Assembly: GCA_006503535.1 (NCBI GenBank)
Contig: QYRS01000017.1
Location: 124,001-188,000 of the forward strand
DNA length: 64,000 bases
Direction of reading: 5' to 3'
Origin: Arthrinium phaeospermum
Lineage: Eukaryota > Ascomycota > Sordariomycetes > Amphisphaeriales > Apiosporaceae
A model generated the notes under the pieces. The model was not told the DNA's origin. It saw nothing but the letters and a program-made list of their open reading frames with translations, and ran no database searches. Shown one piece after another: positions 32,353 to 45,034 of the stretch; the stretch's first letter is position 1, and each line of letters begins with the position of its first letter. The translations under genes were made by a program, and so were the position numbers.

Positions 32353-33337
32353 ATGGCGGCCACGAAGCTGTTTGACGACGAACGCGCCGGCCCCGTCACC
32401 CAGATCTTCTACCTCAGCATCCCCGTCGAGCACCAGCTCCAGGACGCGACGAGCGGGGCCGGCCGCAAGTGGGCCGAGGCGCTGGAGCTCATTGCCGACT
32501 CCCCCGGCTTCCTGCGGCTGTACTGGGGCCGCCAGGTGGAGGAGAGCAAGAAGGTCCAGCTGCACGTAGGTTCGTCTCGTCGGCTTTTGTTTCTTCTTCC
32601 TGATTTCCATTTTTACATCTGCATTCATTGGTGTTCTTTGGTGTTCATGGTGTTGCAATGAGACTTTCTCCCTCACCACATCACATCCCACCATGGGGAT
32701 GAACACCTTGATCATCACCAACTTATACTTTGACCCGTCTCTTCCAACTCCATACTGACATCCCACAACAGTAAGAGAAACCCTGGAGCAGAATGAGTTC
32801 TTCCTCGAGTCGACGCTCTACCTCGACGACGTGCTCCCGCTCATCAAGATGATCCTGACGCCGCCGCACCCGGTGCACCCCACCATCCCCGACATCCAGA
32901 TCTGGCACGTGCACCTCGGCCAGCAGCTGGCCGCCACCACCACCACGGCCGCCTTCCCCTTCGGCGCCAACTCCTTGTTGGGGTACCCCATCAGCACCGC
33001 CCTGTACGGACACGACGAGGCAGACGACGGGCACTGGGTCGAGGGCGAGTGGCTGCTGTGGGCGGACGCCATGCGCCGCGTCGAGGGCTGCAAGACCATC
33101 GCCGGCGGCCGGCTCATCAAGAAGTCGGTGCGGGCCGCCCCCCTGATGAAATCGTCGGACGGCTTCGGCGGCAGCGCGGGCTATCTGATTTATGTGGGAT
33201 GGGAGACGCTCAAGCACGACGACGAGTACCACGGCACCCCGCACTTCAAGGAGCAGGTCATGGTGCTGAGCGCCGGCGGCAAGGGGTTCAAGGAGTACGG
33301 GCACGTCGTCTTCCAGGGGTTTAAGGAGAGGGCGTAA
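32353..33337 (+). CDS. ABM-like (dimeric alpha/beta-barrel) protein
   Basis: Two exons, best read as join(32353..32569, 32772..33337), 260 residues. This uses a GTTCGT donor and an ACAACAG acceptor and yields VQLHVVRETLEQNEFFLE across the joint; the closer GTAGGT donor at 32566 leaves the frame wrong. Exon 1 (VTQIFYLSIPVEHQLQD...FLRLYWGRQVEESKKVQLHV) and the C-terminal part (GYLIYVGWETLKHDDEYH...EYGHVVFQGF) look like two ferredoxin-like halves of the ABM/EthD type, seen in monooxygenases and proteins of unknown role. No signal peptide. Function is not assigned; the exact splice site is moderately certain. Confidence 0.7.
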
Positions 33338-33729
33338 TGCACATGGTCTTCATCGGGGGATGGACGGGGTTTTCGACGACAGCTATGATAATGGGCGTTT
33401 TGAGGGTTGATTGGGTTTATTATATATTTACGGCAATTTGTTAGGCGCATGGCAATGTCAGTGAAGAAGAAGATAAGAAAGCACCGAAATAAATCGTGTG
33501 TGAAGGATCTAATCATTTGTGTATCCATCTCGACCTGTGAAGCAAAAACGCCACCTGTAATGCTCATGCCTACGACCATAAACCTACCAACCGCGTTCAT
33601 AGGAGCGATATGCGCCCCTTCCTATTCAAACTGTATGAATCAAAGCAATTGGAATCTTCGTTACTAACGCACCAGAGCTGGCCATCGCACCAAAGTAAAG
33701 GCCGACCCCTATCTAGCTGGTTTTCTTTC
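33338..33729. other. convergent intergenic region
   Basis: 3' flanks of the ABM-like and MFS genes. No gene is seen. Confidence 0.4.
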
Positions 33730-35976
33730 TCACCCTTGGCGCTGCTCTCCGCCGCCATCCTGCCGCAGCCCCTCCCCGTCCACCTGCCGGCTATCCACCT
33801 TGACCAGCGCATTCTCCACCTCGACCACGACGAGGTCCCGCGCGTTCTGGCTGCGCGGCACCCAGGCCAGCTGCAGGATGCCCAGGAGCGCGAACCCGGC
33901 GCAGCTGAACCAGGCCGCCGCGCTTCCACCCGCGGCGTAGATGACGCCCACGAGCGGCGGGCTGACGGTGCGGGCGAGGCAGCAGCCGCTCATGGCGAGG
34001 CCGTTGACCCGTCCCAAAACGCGCGGGCTGGGGGTCGCGTCCTTCAGCAGGATCAGGGCGCAGGGGATGACGATGATGCCGAAAAAGCTCTGGAGGACGA
34101 GGGCGAGGTAGATGAGGGCGGACTGCTGCGAGGACCCGCTACCACTGGAAGCAGAGGAGGCGGAGGAGGGGAAGACGGACACGAACGGCATGACGATGTA
34201 CGCGAGCGGGTACAGCACAATCATGCTCACGAACGAGCGCCAGACCCCGACCTTGTCGACGAAGGGCGGGAAGACGAGGCCCTGAATCAGCAGGCCCAGC
34301 ACCCCGTTGACGGACAGGTAGACGCCCACGTCGTGCACCGTGTAGCCGAGCCCGCCGCGCAGGTCGAGGCGCCCCCCGCCGCCGTAGCCCGGGCTGGGGT
34401 CGTCGAGGAGGTGCGTCGGCAGCAGGGTGACGAAGGCCATCTGGTGGTACGAGACGAGGACCAGGGCCACGGTCAGCATGATAATGGTGAAGTTGAAGGC
34501 GCCGCTGCCCTTGCCCTTCCCCTTGCCAGACTTCTTGGATTGGGAGGATGAGGAGGTCGGGGTGGCGGTGCCGCTACTGCTGGTAGTGGTGGTGGTGGTG
34601 GGCTCGGAGGAGGAGGTGCCGTATTGGTATTGGTGCTGCTCCCGCACCTCGGCCATGGCGTCGGTGGCGGCGGTCGTGGTGCTGCCGTGGCCCACCCGGA
34701 TGGCGTGGACGGTCCCGAACGAGGAGCGCCGGAGGTCGAAGTTGGGCTGCACGGGGACGGGGAGACCTTCCTCGATGAACTGGGGCCGGGACAGGCTCGT
34801 CGACATCACGGAAGATCGGCGCCTTGCCTCGGTCGCCTCGCTGTCATGCCCGCCCCCACCGTTGCTGTTGCTACTAGCCCGACCCCCGAGCGCACCCGCC
34901 GCCTGCGCCGCCGCCGTCGCCGACGTCAAGGGCGTATTCTCGTCGACCTCCTCGTCCTCCACAATGGCCGTGTCCGCCTCGCACTCCTGCTCCCGCGCGG
35001 CCGCCTCGCGCGCGCTCCGCGGGTTCGTCTCCTCGAGGAAGAAGACGCCCTGGGCGATGGCCAGCACGACGACGACGACGGCCACCAGGTTGGGCAGCAG
35101 GTAGGGGTAGCGCCCGAACAGCCCGTCGGCCGGGAACAGGTCCGGGTAGAAGCGCGCCGGCTGCGCCAGGAACCCGCCCATGGCCGAGCCGATGATGCCG
35201 CCCAGGGTCCAGACGAAGGGTTGGGTGGCATAGGCCTTGGCTGTGTTTTGTTAGCTGCACCGCTCACACTCTCTTGTTTACTCTTTCCTGCGTGATCGAG
35301 GAGCAAAGAAGAGAAGGAAGAACTCACGCTCATGCTCCGGCACCTTGACCATCTCCGCCACCATCGTCTGCATCACCGCCACGTTCCCATTGAGCGCCCC
35401 GCCCACGAAGCGCGCGAGCAGGGCGACCCAGTAGTTGGTGCTCAGCCCGAACAGCAGACTCGACAGGGCGACGCCGCCCAGGCCGACCAGCACGACGGGC
35501 TTGCGGCCGACGCGGTCCGAGAGGGCGCCCCAGCCCATGGCCGTCAGGGCCTCGGCGACGGCGTAGGCCGACACCAGCAGGCCCGCGTAGAAGGGGGCGT
35601 CCCGCGCCGAGCCGGCCCCGTCGAGGTCCTTGACCATTTCGTACGTGTAGGCCAGGATGGAGTTGAAGGCGATGGGCTCCGAGAAGCGGCATATTGCTGT
35701 TGGGAGTTGCAAAAACGCGGGGATCAGTCATCACGCCAGAAGGATAATGGAGGGGTCTAGCAGTCGCTGTAGTAGTGAGAGGTGATGGTGCATGTCTTCG
35801 TCTGATAATGCGAGCGACGGAAGCATGTTTCTTTTCTTATTGAAAGCTTCGGGTGACTTGATTGAGGCATGTAAATATGATATAAATTGCGCAACGAGAA
35901 AAAGGTCAATCTTACCCAAGACGGTCAGCTGCTGCGTCGGGAAAGCATGGGGATCCCGCTCCTTGAGCTGAGGCAT
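33730..35976 (-). CDS. MFS transporter with long low-complexity central loop
   Basis: Three exons, complement of join(33730..35240, 35328..35696, 35916..35976), 646 residues. Donors are GTAAGA and GTGAGT; acceptors are AACAG and CACAG, with a GCTAAC branch site in the second intron. The N-terminal half has six predicted helices. The loop after TM2 reads GALSDRVGRKPVV, the MFS signature, and FVGGALNGNVAVMQTMVAEM fits TM4. A ~180-residue cytosolic loop rich in Ser, Thr, Gly and Lys follows, then the second six helices (FNFTIIMLTVALVLVSYHQMAFVTLLP onward). This is the layout of fungal MFS proteins near yeast YCR023C. Substrate not predictable. Confidence 0.85.
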
Positions 35977-37417
35977 AGCAGCGAGTATGAGGAAGCTAAA
36001 GGTGGGATGAAATGGCAGGGCTCTTTTTCTTCTTTCAAGTCAATCTTCCCGGCCTCTGGATCTGCTACAGAAGGGGCACAACTACCGGCAAGAAGAACAA
36101 GAGAAAAGAAAAGAAAAAGAAAACTGTAAATTGATATATACCTATTTCACTTCTCAAATCAACTCTCTCCCAGCAAGTACGGGTATAAATCCATAGAAAA
36201 AAAAATGTCTGATTGCCCCGAGACAAAGATCCAAGCAAGGCAAACCTCACCCCCACCATTCCAGTAGAATCTGCAGTGCAGTGCAGTGCAGAGAGAGAGC
36301 GCGAGCGAATGGGCGGGGCGCCGATCATATTCGGTGAACCGGTGACGAAACCGCTCCGGTGGAGATCCCAAATCCCTCTTGCTTCATTCGCATCAAGGCC
36401 AAGTAGGTATACACATGCCTGTATACGAACCGAGTTGCATTAGTAGTAGCAGACAGGTATGGGCAGCCCTACAAATCAACCGGCTCATCTCTGGGATAAG
36501 CACTAGGATATCGTGCTTGGCGACCTACACAGAAGGGGGTTGGTAGGTTGGGTCGGGTTTGACTACATCTTTGCAGCCATCTGAGATACCCGCCCGTAAG
36601 CCAGATAAAAGAGAGCGAGCGATAGAAAAGCCGACCGACCACTGAGCGGCAGGGATATGTGCAGTAGCGCGTGGGAAGAAGGTAACTGTTCCCATTGGGC
36701 CGTCTCGATTGAGCATCGAGTGTCGAGTCCGGCACCGCCGCATGCGGACAGAAAGGCCTTCCCCAGGGTCACCATGCCATCAAATGCCATTGCCAGTTGG
36801 CTTGGCTTCCGTTGCATACCTGCAGTACGTAGCAGACTCGTGCATGGCAGCAGACAGCAAGCACCGCACCGCACCGCGCCACCCGAATTGATTGTAGGGA
36901 GCACCCTGAACTCGAGCCTACAGCCCCGGTTTTCGGCATTCCTGATCGGGCCTACATCACTACCAGATGGGCCAGTCGCAGTCGCAGTGGGGATAGAAAC
37001 GAAGAAACAAAGAAAGAGGGCGGCCGGTAGGTATTTGCAACGCCGCCATCCATCTATCCAGGATCACATCTCGGCAAAAAGAATCAATTGCATTGGGTAG
37101 GAGAGTAACGCACTTTCAATCTACCGTCAAGTAAAGTAGCAAAGTCCCGTCCGGGTCTACTCAACTAACTAGCCGCTATGTTGTTACATGCTTTTTTTTT
37201 TTTTTGAGTTCCTTCCCATGCGCTTCGCTGCCTCTCATCGCTTCAACGAGGGCACTTTGAATTATTCGTCTTCGCTGAGGCTGCCATTCATTTCTTGTCT
37301 CTTTCTCATCTCTGTCACTAAATCTCAAAGCCAAAGCCAATGTGAATATGATTATGTAAACGCCCTAAACTCCTTAAGCCAGCTTACAGAGCCACCTCCC
37401 ATGCCGCCGTGCCCAGC
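35977..37417. other. intergenic region
   Basis: Promoter of the MFS gene and 3' flank of SPT5. A short GTGCA/GA repeat tract lies at about 36270-36302 and an 11-12 nt T-run near 37193. No gene is seen. Confidence 0.35.
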
Positions 37418-40400
37418 TCAGTCATCCTCATATCTCGGTCCGGCAGCAGGTGTCTCTGCAGCCCAAGCTCCGGGTGTGGGCGCGTTCACCGCATAGGAGA
37501 AACCGCTGGCCGCCGGGGTGGGAGCAGCTGCCGCGGGGGTAGGAGCACTGTCGGCTCCCCAGCCGCTTTGCCAGCCACCACCGGGCGTAGGCGCGTTCAT
37601 GGCACCAGGCGTAGGGGCACTGTAGGCACCCGGGGTAGGCGCGTTCATAGCTGCAGGAGTGGGGGCTCCGAGCAGACCAGCACCTGGCGTAGGGGCATCG
37701 TACGCGCCAGATCCGCCGCTGGCACCGGGGGTGTAGCCCCAAGAGTCGCCTCCGCTCGCACCAGGAGTGGGAGCAGCACCGTACGGTGTCTTGGATCCAG
37801 AACCCCAGGGGTCCGACGAGCCGCTTCCGCCATAGCCAGGTGTCTTAGAGCCGTGGCCAAACGAATCGGGGGCCGGAGTCTTGGAGCCACTAGACCAAGC
37901 AGGCGTCCTGCCGCCAGATCCGCCGTAGGCTGTGCGGTTGCCGTCGTAGGGGTTGACTGTTCTAGAGCCATCTGCTGCTGCCCAAGCCGGCGTCCGTCCA
38001 CCATCGCCATTGCGGTTCCAGGCCGGGGTACGACCACCTGCACCACCCGCCGAAGGCGTCTTCCACGCCGGTGTGCGGCCACCCGCACCCGCCGATGCCA
38101 TAGGAGTGCGTCCTCCTGCGTTGCTCCAGTCGGGAGCAGCACGGTCTCCACCGGGGCGGCCCATGCCGAACGCGCCAGGCTTTCGGCTGTCGTAGTTCTT
38201 GATGACATTGCCGCTAACACTGTCGCGAACCACCACGTCCGTCTTGGCCACACTAATAATCTTGCTCTTGGTGTGCAGCTCAATACGAGCATGTGTGTCC
38301 GTGGTGTCCTTGACACGTCCCAGCAAGCCCTTGTAGCCTCCCTTTTTGATGGTGACAGTTTGACCGATAAGTCGATCGCGACCAAACATCTGCTTGGGCG
38401 GGCCCATGTTGTTCTTGGCCTCGGGTCGCTTGGCTGCCGGGTTCATCGTGCTCAGATCCGCCGAGTTGGCGGCAGCATTGATGCGACCACCCTTGGCCGA
38501 GATGGTGGCCACGTTGCTGACCTTGGACACGAAGATACCCGCGTTCTCGTTCGTAGCATTGGTGTGGCAGAAGACGTAGGTGCGGTGAATGTGCACAATC
38601 TTACCCTGTCGGCTCATGCCGCCGTACTCCTTGACAACGTCGTCGGGTCTGATCTCGGCTCCGTTGCGGTCGGCGGCCACGGCAAGCTTGCGTCGCGGGA
38701 GCTTGTTGGCGATTTGCGAAGGCATAACGTGGCGCTTATCACCGTTTTGGTCCAGGATGACCATCGACTCGCGATCAATCTTAACGATGCAGCCGACGGT
38801 TGTAGGGTCGAGTTGAACCAGATCCGTCATCTCGTATTGTCCAAGAGAACCTTGGCCACCAATATCGCTGGCCTCGCGCAGATCCTTGCTGAAGACGGTA
38901 ATCTCGGTATTGGTCTGGTCTGTCAAAAGGGTGACGCGATCCTCGGAGATCTTCACGACCATACCGACTTCCTCGCGGTACTTGGAACCTCCGATGACCT
39001 TGACGTGATCACCAGGTCGGAAACGCTTGCGGAGACCCTTCGTGGGCACTTCAATGGTCTGCCCAGCCAGATCGCCCGAGACGACCTCCATGGTGACAAT
39101 GTCACCCTGCACATTGGTGGCTTTACCAACCACACCCTTCTGTTCACCGTCGTAGACTTCGACAACGTCGCCCGGAAGGTAGGTGACATTGATAGTGCTG
39201 TCCTTCAGGCTAGCTGCCAGAGACTTGAGATCGATATTCTCAACGCCATCCTCGCCTCCAGATGCAAACTTGGTGACTTCCTCGAGGGTCGGGTTGACGT
39301 CCTTGATGGTCAAGTGCTGGATCTTTATATCCTTCACCTGGAATCCCTTCTCGAACTCGTCGCCGTTGTACTGCCAGTTGTTGGTCTGGGGGTTGCCAGT
39401 GATGTACCGGGGGTGTCTCTTTCGGGCCTCCACCTCGCTGAACAGCTTTTGGGGCGGTTTAGGGCCGGGGCCCATGGGGCGCTTGCGCTTGCCATCGGCT
39501 GTCGTAGCTGCAAGGGCGTCGTCGCGCAGACCGTAGTCAAGACGGGGAATGAACTTGACTCTTGCCTCCAGACCATTGTCCGTTATATCAATGACCTGGG
39601 CAAGATCGCCGGAGTGCTTGGGCGGGCGTCGCAGTCGGACCCAGGCGCCAGGCTCGAGAGTGGGCGTCTTCTGCACGCGCAAGAGATCGGGCATCTCCTT
39701 GATATCGACCAAGAGGAGTTTCGTTCGGGGATACACATTAAGCATGCCTTCGAGCGCCTGGAGGATATCGGTTTGTCGCTGAGCTTCGACGTAGATGAGA
39801 CCCTTCATGACGGAGTTGGGACCGCCTCTCTCAAAGGCGGCAGTGATGCCAAGCTCGTCCTTGGTACCCTGCTTTTGCTGGATTCTCTGCATGATGGAGA
39901 AGACGACTTCGCGTTCCTTGCCTTCCTTGCAGCGAACACCCCAGATACTCGGGTCATCCACACTAGGGAGCAGAAGTCGCTGGGGCACAACGGCAGATTC
40001 ACCCATGCCACGGGCGGAGCGCTTGTTGCCGTACTGCTTCTTGAGACGCTCGGCTTCTTGTTCGAGATCCATGTCGTTCTCCATCTCTCGTCTGCGGTCG
40101 AGCTCGCGATGGCGGGCATCGTCCTCGCGCGCGAACTGCTCGGCTTCGCCGGCCTCTGTGTGCTCGATGAAGCCTTCATGCTCGGCATCGTCCTCGTCTT
40201 CCTCGTCTTCGTCCTCATCGTCGACCTCGGCTTCGAGCTCGAAGAAGGCGCTGCGCTTGTCCTTCCGGCGGGCGCGTTTGCGACGGTGACCCTGAGCAAC
40301 CAGCGTTAGCCACAAACATGGGAGCGGCGTTTGGTTTGGATGTTACTCACCTGTATCTCTTCGTCTTCCTCATCATCCTCCTCTTCCTCGTCCTCGTCAT

Positions 40401-40632
40401 CATCGTTTCCGGCTACGTCTTCCTCGTCGCCTTCGCCCTCTTCATCTTCGTCATCGGCAGCGTCGTTGTGTGCAGGCGAAGCCTTGCGAGTCTGGCGGGG
40501 AGAGGATTCGACATCTTCGTCGTTGTCTCCAGCACCGTTGCCCTCGTCGTCACTAGCGTCGGCGGGCGCAGGGTTGAAGTCCTCTTCCTCCTCGGAATCG
40601 TCAGGCTGGTCGTGATCGCGCGGATCGCTCAT
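37418..40632 (-). CDS. spt5: transcription elongation factor Spt5 (DSIF large subunit)
   Basis: Two exons, complement of join(37418..40291, 40351..40632), 1051 residues. The 59-bp intron has a GTGAGT donor and a CTCAG acceptor; the longer upstream frame of exon 1 is ignored because [19 protein letters not shown] is the natural Spt5 start. Order: a very acidic N-terminal region; a NusG-like NGN domain from about 209 ([24 protein letters not shown]); repeated KOW modules ([60 protein letters not shown]); then a C-terminal repeat region with GGRTPAW-type units followed by APTPGA-type units. With Spt4 it clamps RNA polymerase II; the repeats are known targets of Bur1/Cdk9-type kinases. Confidence 0.97.
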
Positions 40633-41692
40633 TTTGACGACGTGTTGCCAGTGAGGCGACAAGAATGGTGTGTCGAGATGATTCCAGAGACCGTGTTGGC
40701 GTTGAAGAATTGAATGAAAGAAGGAAAGATGATGGAGAAAAGAATTCGAGACGCGGCTGGCGTCTTGAAGGGACAATGAATGAATGGGAGTGGATGGATG
40801 GATTACGGATTACTTGACTTTTGTACGCCCAGGCCCGTCACGTCAAAGGCCAACCTTTCCGTTGCTGTAGGGGCGTGCTTGGCTGCTGGGTTGCTTGCGA
40901 GCTGTGGAATTTCCAGGGAGAGACCACTAAGATGTCGGTCTTGGATCAACAGCTTTCGCCGATGTGGGGCTGGTGGGGGTCGCAAGGAGATATCGCAAAC
41001 GATCAATGGCAACTTCAGCTCAACTGGCTCAAGTCCGATTAGGTAGCAACCATGCACAATGGCGAGAAGAATAGTAAAAAATAATTGCATGGGTTGTGTA
41101 TTTGAAGATATGAGTGTGCGGCCAATTGAACTGACATGCAAAAATGCGGAAGAGAAGGCAACTAAGTTTAGGAGTTGGGGGGATTGCCACATGCATTCAC
41201 TAAAACTTCAAGTCAAGTCCATTGGAGCATGTGAACTGCAGCAGTCCAAATCTTCACCACATTCACGAATGAAATAAACCCAGCATGGCCAGTAAGAACT
41301 GCTTCTTGAATAATGCTGTAGGTAGGTATCTAGCCAATTCTGCATCTTCCAAAACAAGTGTCCCCTCCCCCCGACAGAGCAGACTGTAGGATACCTGACA
41401 AAGGCTATTTTACACCTGATCAGACTGCCTACTTGTAGTCCTTTTCCTACCTAATACTCCAAATAGTCCAGCCTCGCGACCGAGCTGGATTTCTCCTCTC
41501 GGTCTCCACCAGACGACTGCTTCCCACCCACGAGCCCGAATTTTTTGCCAGACACTTCCTAAACCCTGGCCCCCGTAAGAACAGCGCCTGCCAATATGGC
41601 CCCGACAACCCGTGCTCGTTCAACCGTTTTACTGCGTTGCGTCGTTATATAGTCCTTGAATGGTTCGACAATGGGTCTGACGTCGTAGAGCA
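40633..41692. other. intergenic region
   Basis: Promoter of SPT5 and 3' flank of the WD40 gene. TAGGTAGGTA at 41319-41328. No gene is seen. Confidence 0.4.
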
Positions 41693-43733
41693 TCATATCT
41701 TGACGCCCCAGACACCTCTTCCGCCGCTGACGCCCAGCCATTCGCCAGCATCTGAGTTGGGCATAGCTGGTGTCCATCCCAGGTTCCCAACCTCGTAGTC
41801 GCACTGCCAGCTTGCTACTGGGGTCAGATGCTTGTCCGTCGAGCCGGGCCCACTGTTAGAAGGCGCATTGCTGGGCGTAGTGTTCATGAGATCCCACACC
41901 AACACCATGGAGTCATCGCCACCAGAGGCGAGCGTTCCTCTGCGCAGGGGTGACCACTCCACGCAGTTAACAGATCCGCCGTGTCCGCGAAGCTCCAAGA
42001 GCGCCTGGCCGGGCTGCCGTACGTCAAGTATCCTGATGACGTTCGAGTCTTGCGCAAATGTGGCGAGGAGGTGGGTATCATGTGGTGAGGTCGCTAATCG
42101 CATCAGAGGCGGGGCATTGGTCATGGTCTGTTGCGCCAGCGTTGGGCTGATTCTGCCGCCGGTAGCGTCTGTGGAAAAGCTCGTTAGTTATCGTGATGAT
42201 TGCCATAAAATAGGTCTGAGGATACTTACCTCGATCGTCCTTGGCCGTCGGCTCGTAGATGATGGTGCTGTGCTCCAGGCTTCGCAGGTCAAACATGCGC
42301 ACGCTGCCGTCTTGACCGCAGCTGACAAACACGTCGACGCTGTTGGCGCAGAACCGTACATCGTAGACCTCTTTGTCGTGCGCAATGAGCTGCGTCTTGG
42401 CAGTAAGAGAAGGAATATCCCAGATAGTACAAGTGGTGTCTATGCTAGAGGTAATAATCAAGCTTGGCGATACCTGGTTCCAGTCAAGGGAGGTGAGGGG
42501 CGCCGTGTGGTCGGGCGTCTTCGAGTTGGATAGGAGCGCGAGCGGTGTGAGCTTAGTGATGGGTGCGTTGGCATTGGGCCTTGTGACATTGTTGCCGTAG
42601 GAGCTTTGCGCATCGGATGGCAGGGACCACAGCCTCAGATGATCTCCCGACGTCGCCAGCAGATCGGTACTCTGCTTTTGGGAAGAAGGCGGCTCCCACA
42701 ACAGCCGCGTGACAGGATAAGAATGGGTGGCCTCGGCGACCTTGGTGAACTCGATGCTGTGCTTAGAGGAGCCCGGGGTATAGACGTCGTTAGGCGTGTT
42801 CACAACCTGGGTATCTAAGATTTGAATCTGATGGGGTCATGTCAGCAAGCCATCATGGCACAAAAACAGCCCGGCATGGAGCAAAAAGATGCGTACAAAG
42901 TTGTGACCGTCTTCGAGGTAGCTGCCTATGGCAACCTTTCCAGCGCCTTTGCCTTGCGGTGTCCATTTACACCAGTCGAAGGCGTAGAGAGCCCATGGTG
43001 CCAGGTAGTTGCTTGTCGACGGCTGCCCATTCGCAAGCTCGTAAGCCAGCGTGCCCGGTGTGCCGTCCGAGAGGCTCGAGTCGGCTCGGGGCCGGATGTC
43101 GGCTAGGCCCAAGGGCGTGTTGGAAATGTTGCGTTGCGACCCAGGCGCGCCATATTTGGGGTCCTGAGGAGACATGTATTGCGACGGGCCAGCGGAGCCG
43201 CCGGGAGTAGTAGGCGTGTAGGGGGTGTAGCCCGAGGATTCGAAAGGAGCGGCGGGGCTCGACCTCGAGTAGGCGTGGGAGGTAGAGGCGGACAAGGACA
43301 GCGAGGGAGGTTTTGATGGCGACGAGTAATCGGTGGGCGACTGCTGCTGCGGGATGCCGGTAGACATGGTGGGCAAGGTGGGTGCGGTGTTGGCGCTCAT
43401 AGCAGGTGGGCGGGCGGCGCCTAAGCCTCCAGGTTGCAGAACATTGGGCACCGAAGAGTTGGCAGACTGATAGGCGGGGGTGGTGGGTTGTGTCTGGGAT
43501 GTGGCGGCAGCACTCGGATCGATATTCAGGGCAGGGACAGGACCAGGCGCGGCAGTGAAATCTCTCGAGGAAGACAGCTGCTGGGTGGAATGGGTCATTG
43601 TAGGAGAAATGTGAAGTTCATCGTGCTGGGCGGCGTAGCCTCCTCCAGGCGCTGCAGGTGCTGCTGCTGCTGCTGCTCCAGCACCAGTCGCGGACCGTCG
43701 CGGGGCTCCCGCATAGGCCTGTGATTGGTTCAT
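41693..43733 (-). CDS. DCAF7/AN11-type WD40 protein with long N-terminal extension
   Basis: Three exons, complement of join(41693..42168, 42230..42827, 42897..43733), 636 residues. Donors are GTACGC and GTAAGT, acceptors ATCAG and CACAG. The C-terminal ~400 residues are a WD40 propeller close to DCAF7/LAN11/TTG1: GKVAIGSYLEDGHNFIQILD, VTRLLWEPPSS, DLLATSGDHLRLW, SPSLIITSSIDTTCTIWDI, AHDKEVYDVRF, FVSCGQDGSVRMFDLRSLEHS, and RGTLASGGDDSMVLVWDL. These proteins are scaffolds for kinases (DYRK type) and CUL4-DDB1 ligases. The first ~230 residues are Pro/Ser/Thr/Ala-rich and disordered, an extension absent from animal and plant forms as I know them. The first exon ends exactly at a codon boundary. 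Confidence 0.92.
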
Positions 43734-45034
43734 GGTTTCGTCAAGAAGGAGTCTGGGTCGAGACTTAACCTAGGTCCAATAGTATGGTAAGTAGCTTGAA
43801 ACGCTCCGCCGCTGCGCGCGATGGCAGGCGCGAGCGATTAATTTCTTGGGGGAGAGGGTAAAATAGACACGCTGGGGGTAGGTGTGTTGTTGGAGGCAGC
43901 CGTGATTTGATGTGTGTCAATCCAATCGAGGGTGGGCTCGGCCTGGTCCTTGTCTTCCAGTCTTGGATTCGGGAGAGAGTGGGAGAGAGAGGCCAGAGGC
44001 GCAATGGCAATGGCAACGGCAAGCAGGAGGCAGATGGCCCATGAAAGCGGCCGGTCGCCAAACACAGCCCCCAAGAGATTCCAACCTCTGCTTTTGGCCT
44101 GGATCAGCACCTTCTTGAAACATTCCCATACGGGGTCAACTGTCGACTGCTGCACCAGTACTGGCTGTATGTATCTTCTATTGCGGATATCTTCATGTAC
44201 ATCTGTGTATCTGACTTCAATTGATGCTTGGATGATTTATTTCTTCAGTTGACACAGCCGCGCTGGACTTAACTTTGCTGGCTCAAATTGACTCACACCA
44301 TTGCCTTTCGCATCTGGTTCTAAGCTGCATTACCATATGCCATGTTCCAGGGCTGGGCTGAAGCTGGAGGGAGCTACAGGTACAAGACCCCGTCAACATT
44401 TTTTGTAGCTGCACAACCCTGCTCGCAGTACTCCTATCAACGAGAAATGCCGGTTACCAGTAGGAAAATTTTACAATGCAGTATCGGTCTGTGTAGATGC
44501 ATATTGACATGTGCTCTGGATATGATATCTGATACAAGTTATCAATTGAAGGTGAGTGTGTGTCTCGAACCGCAGTGCCCAATTAGCACCTGCTACTACA
44601 GCGCCTACAGCACGTGAGTAGAAAGAGATAAAGTTACTTGCAAGCATGTCATTCAATTGGCTTTCAGCAGTCCAGTATGCATTCTTTGAAGCTACATTCA
44701 ACCAACAAGCAGGCATGAATTTCATTGTCTTCTGGATTGCCACCGATTGCGACGAGTTTCAGCTGACTGCTCTGCTTTGCTCGGTGTTACCTGACAGCCA
44801 AATATGCTCCGATTGAACGAATGGGCTCATCTCCACTTTAGCCGAGGAGGAGAAGGTGCGACTCAGCGTAAGAGCATTCGGACGTAACCCGGACGGTCCA
44901 ACTTGACTTGCCTTCAACCTCGCAATCTTTCAGCACAAATCCCTATTCTCGTAATTTCTACCGTCACAGGCACCTCCAAGAACGAACTACTGTAGATTTG
45001 AGACTATTCAACCGCTCTCACTTAGGTAATCAAG
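43734..45034. other. divergent intergenic region
   Basis: Promoters of the WD40 gene (minus) and the PPAT gene (plus). A 105-codon minus frame at 43838-44155 has one hydrophobic stretch but no further support. Confidence 0.4.

Noticed and set aside
33610..34551. Plus-strand frame of 313 codons
   Set aside because: Antisense of the MFS transporter gene; no domain.
36270..36302. GTGCA and GA short tandem repeats
   Set aside because: Ordinary microsatellite-like tract; too short to be a CRISPR or satellite array. No CRISPR array is present anywhere in the window.
36657..37100. Plus-strand frame of 147 codons
   Set aside because: Mixed composition with no domain and no ATG in a convincing context.
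37409..40309. Plus-strand open frame of 966 codons
   Set aside because: Antisense of SPT5, whose minus-strand product has all expected domains.
43838..44155. Minus-strand frame of 105 codons with a hydrophobic stretch
   Set aside because: Most likely leader DNA of the WD40 gene; no homology signal.
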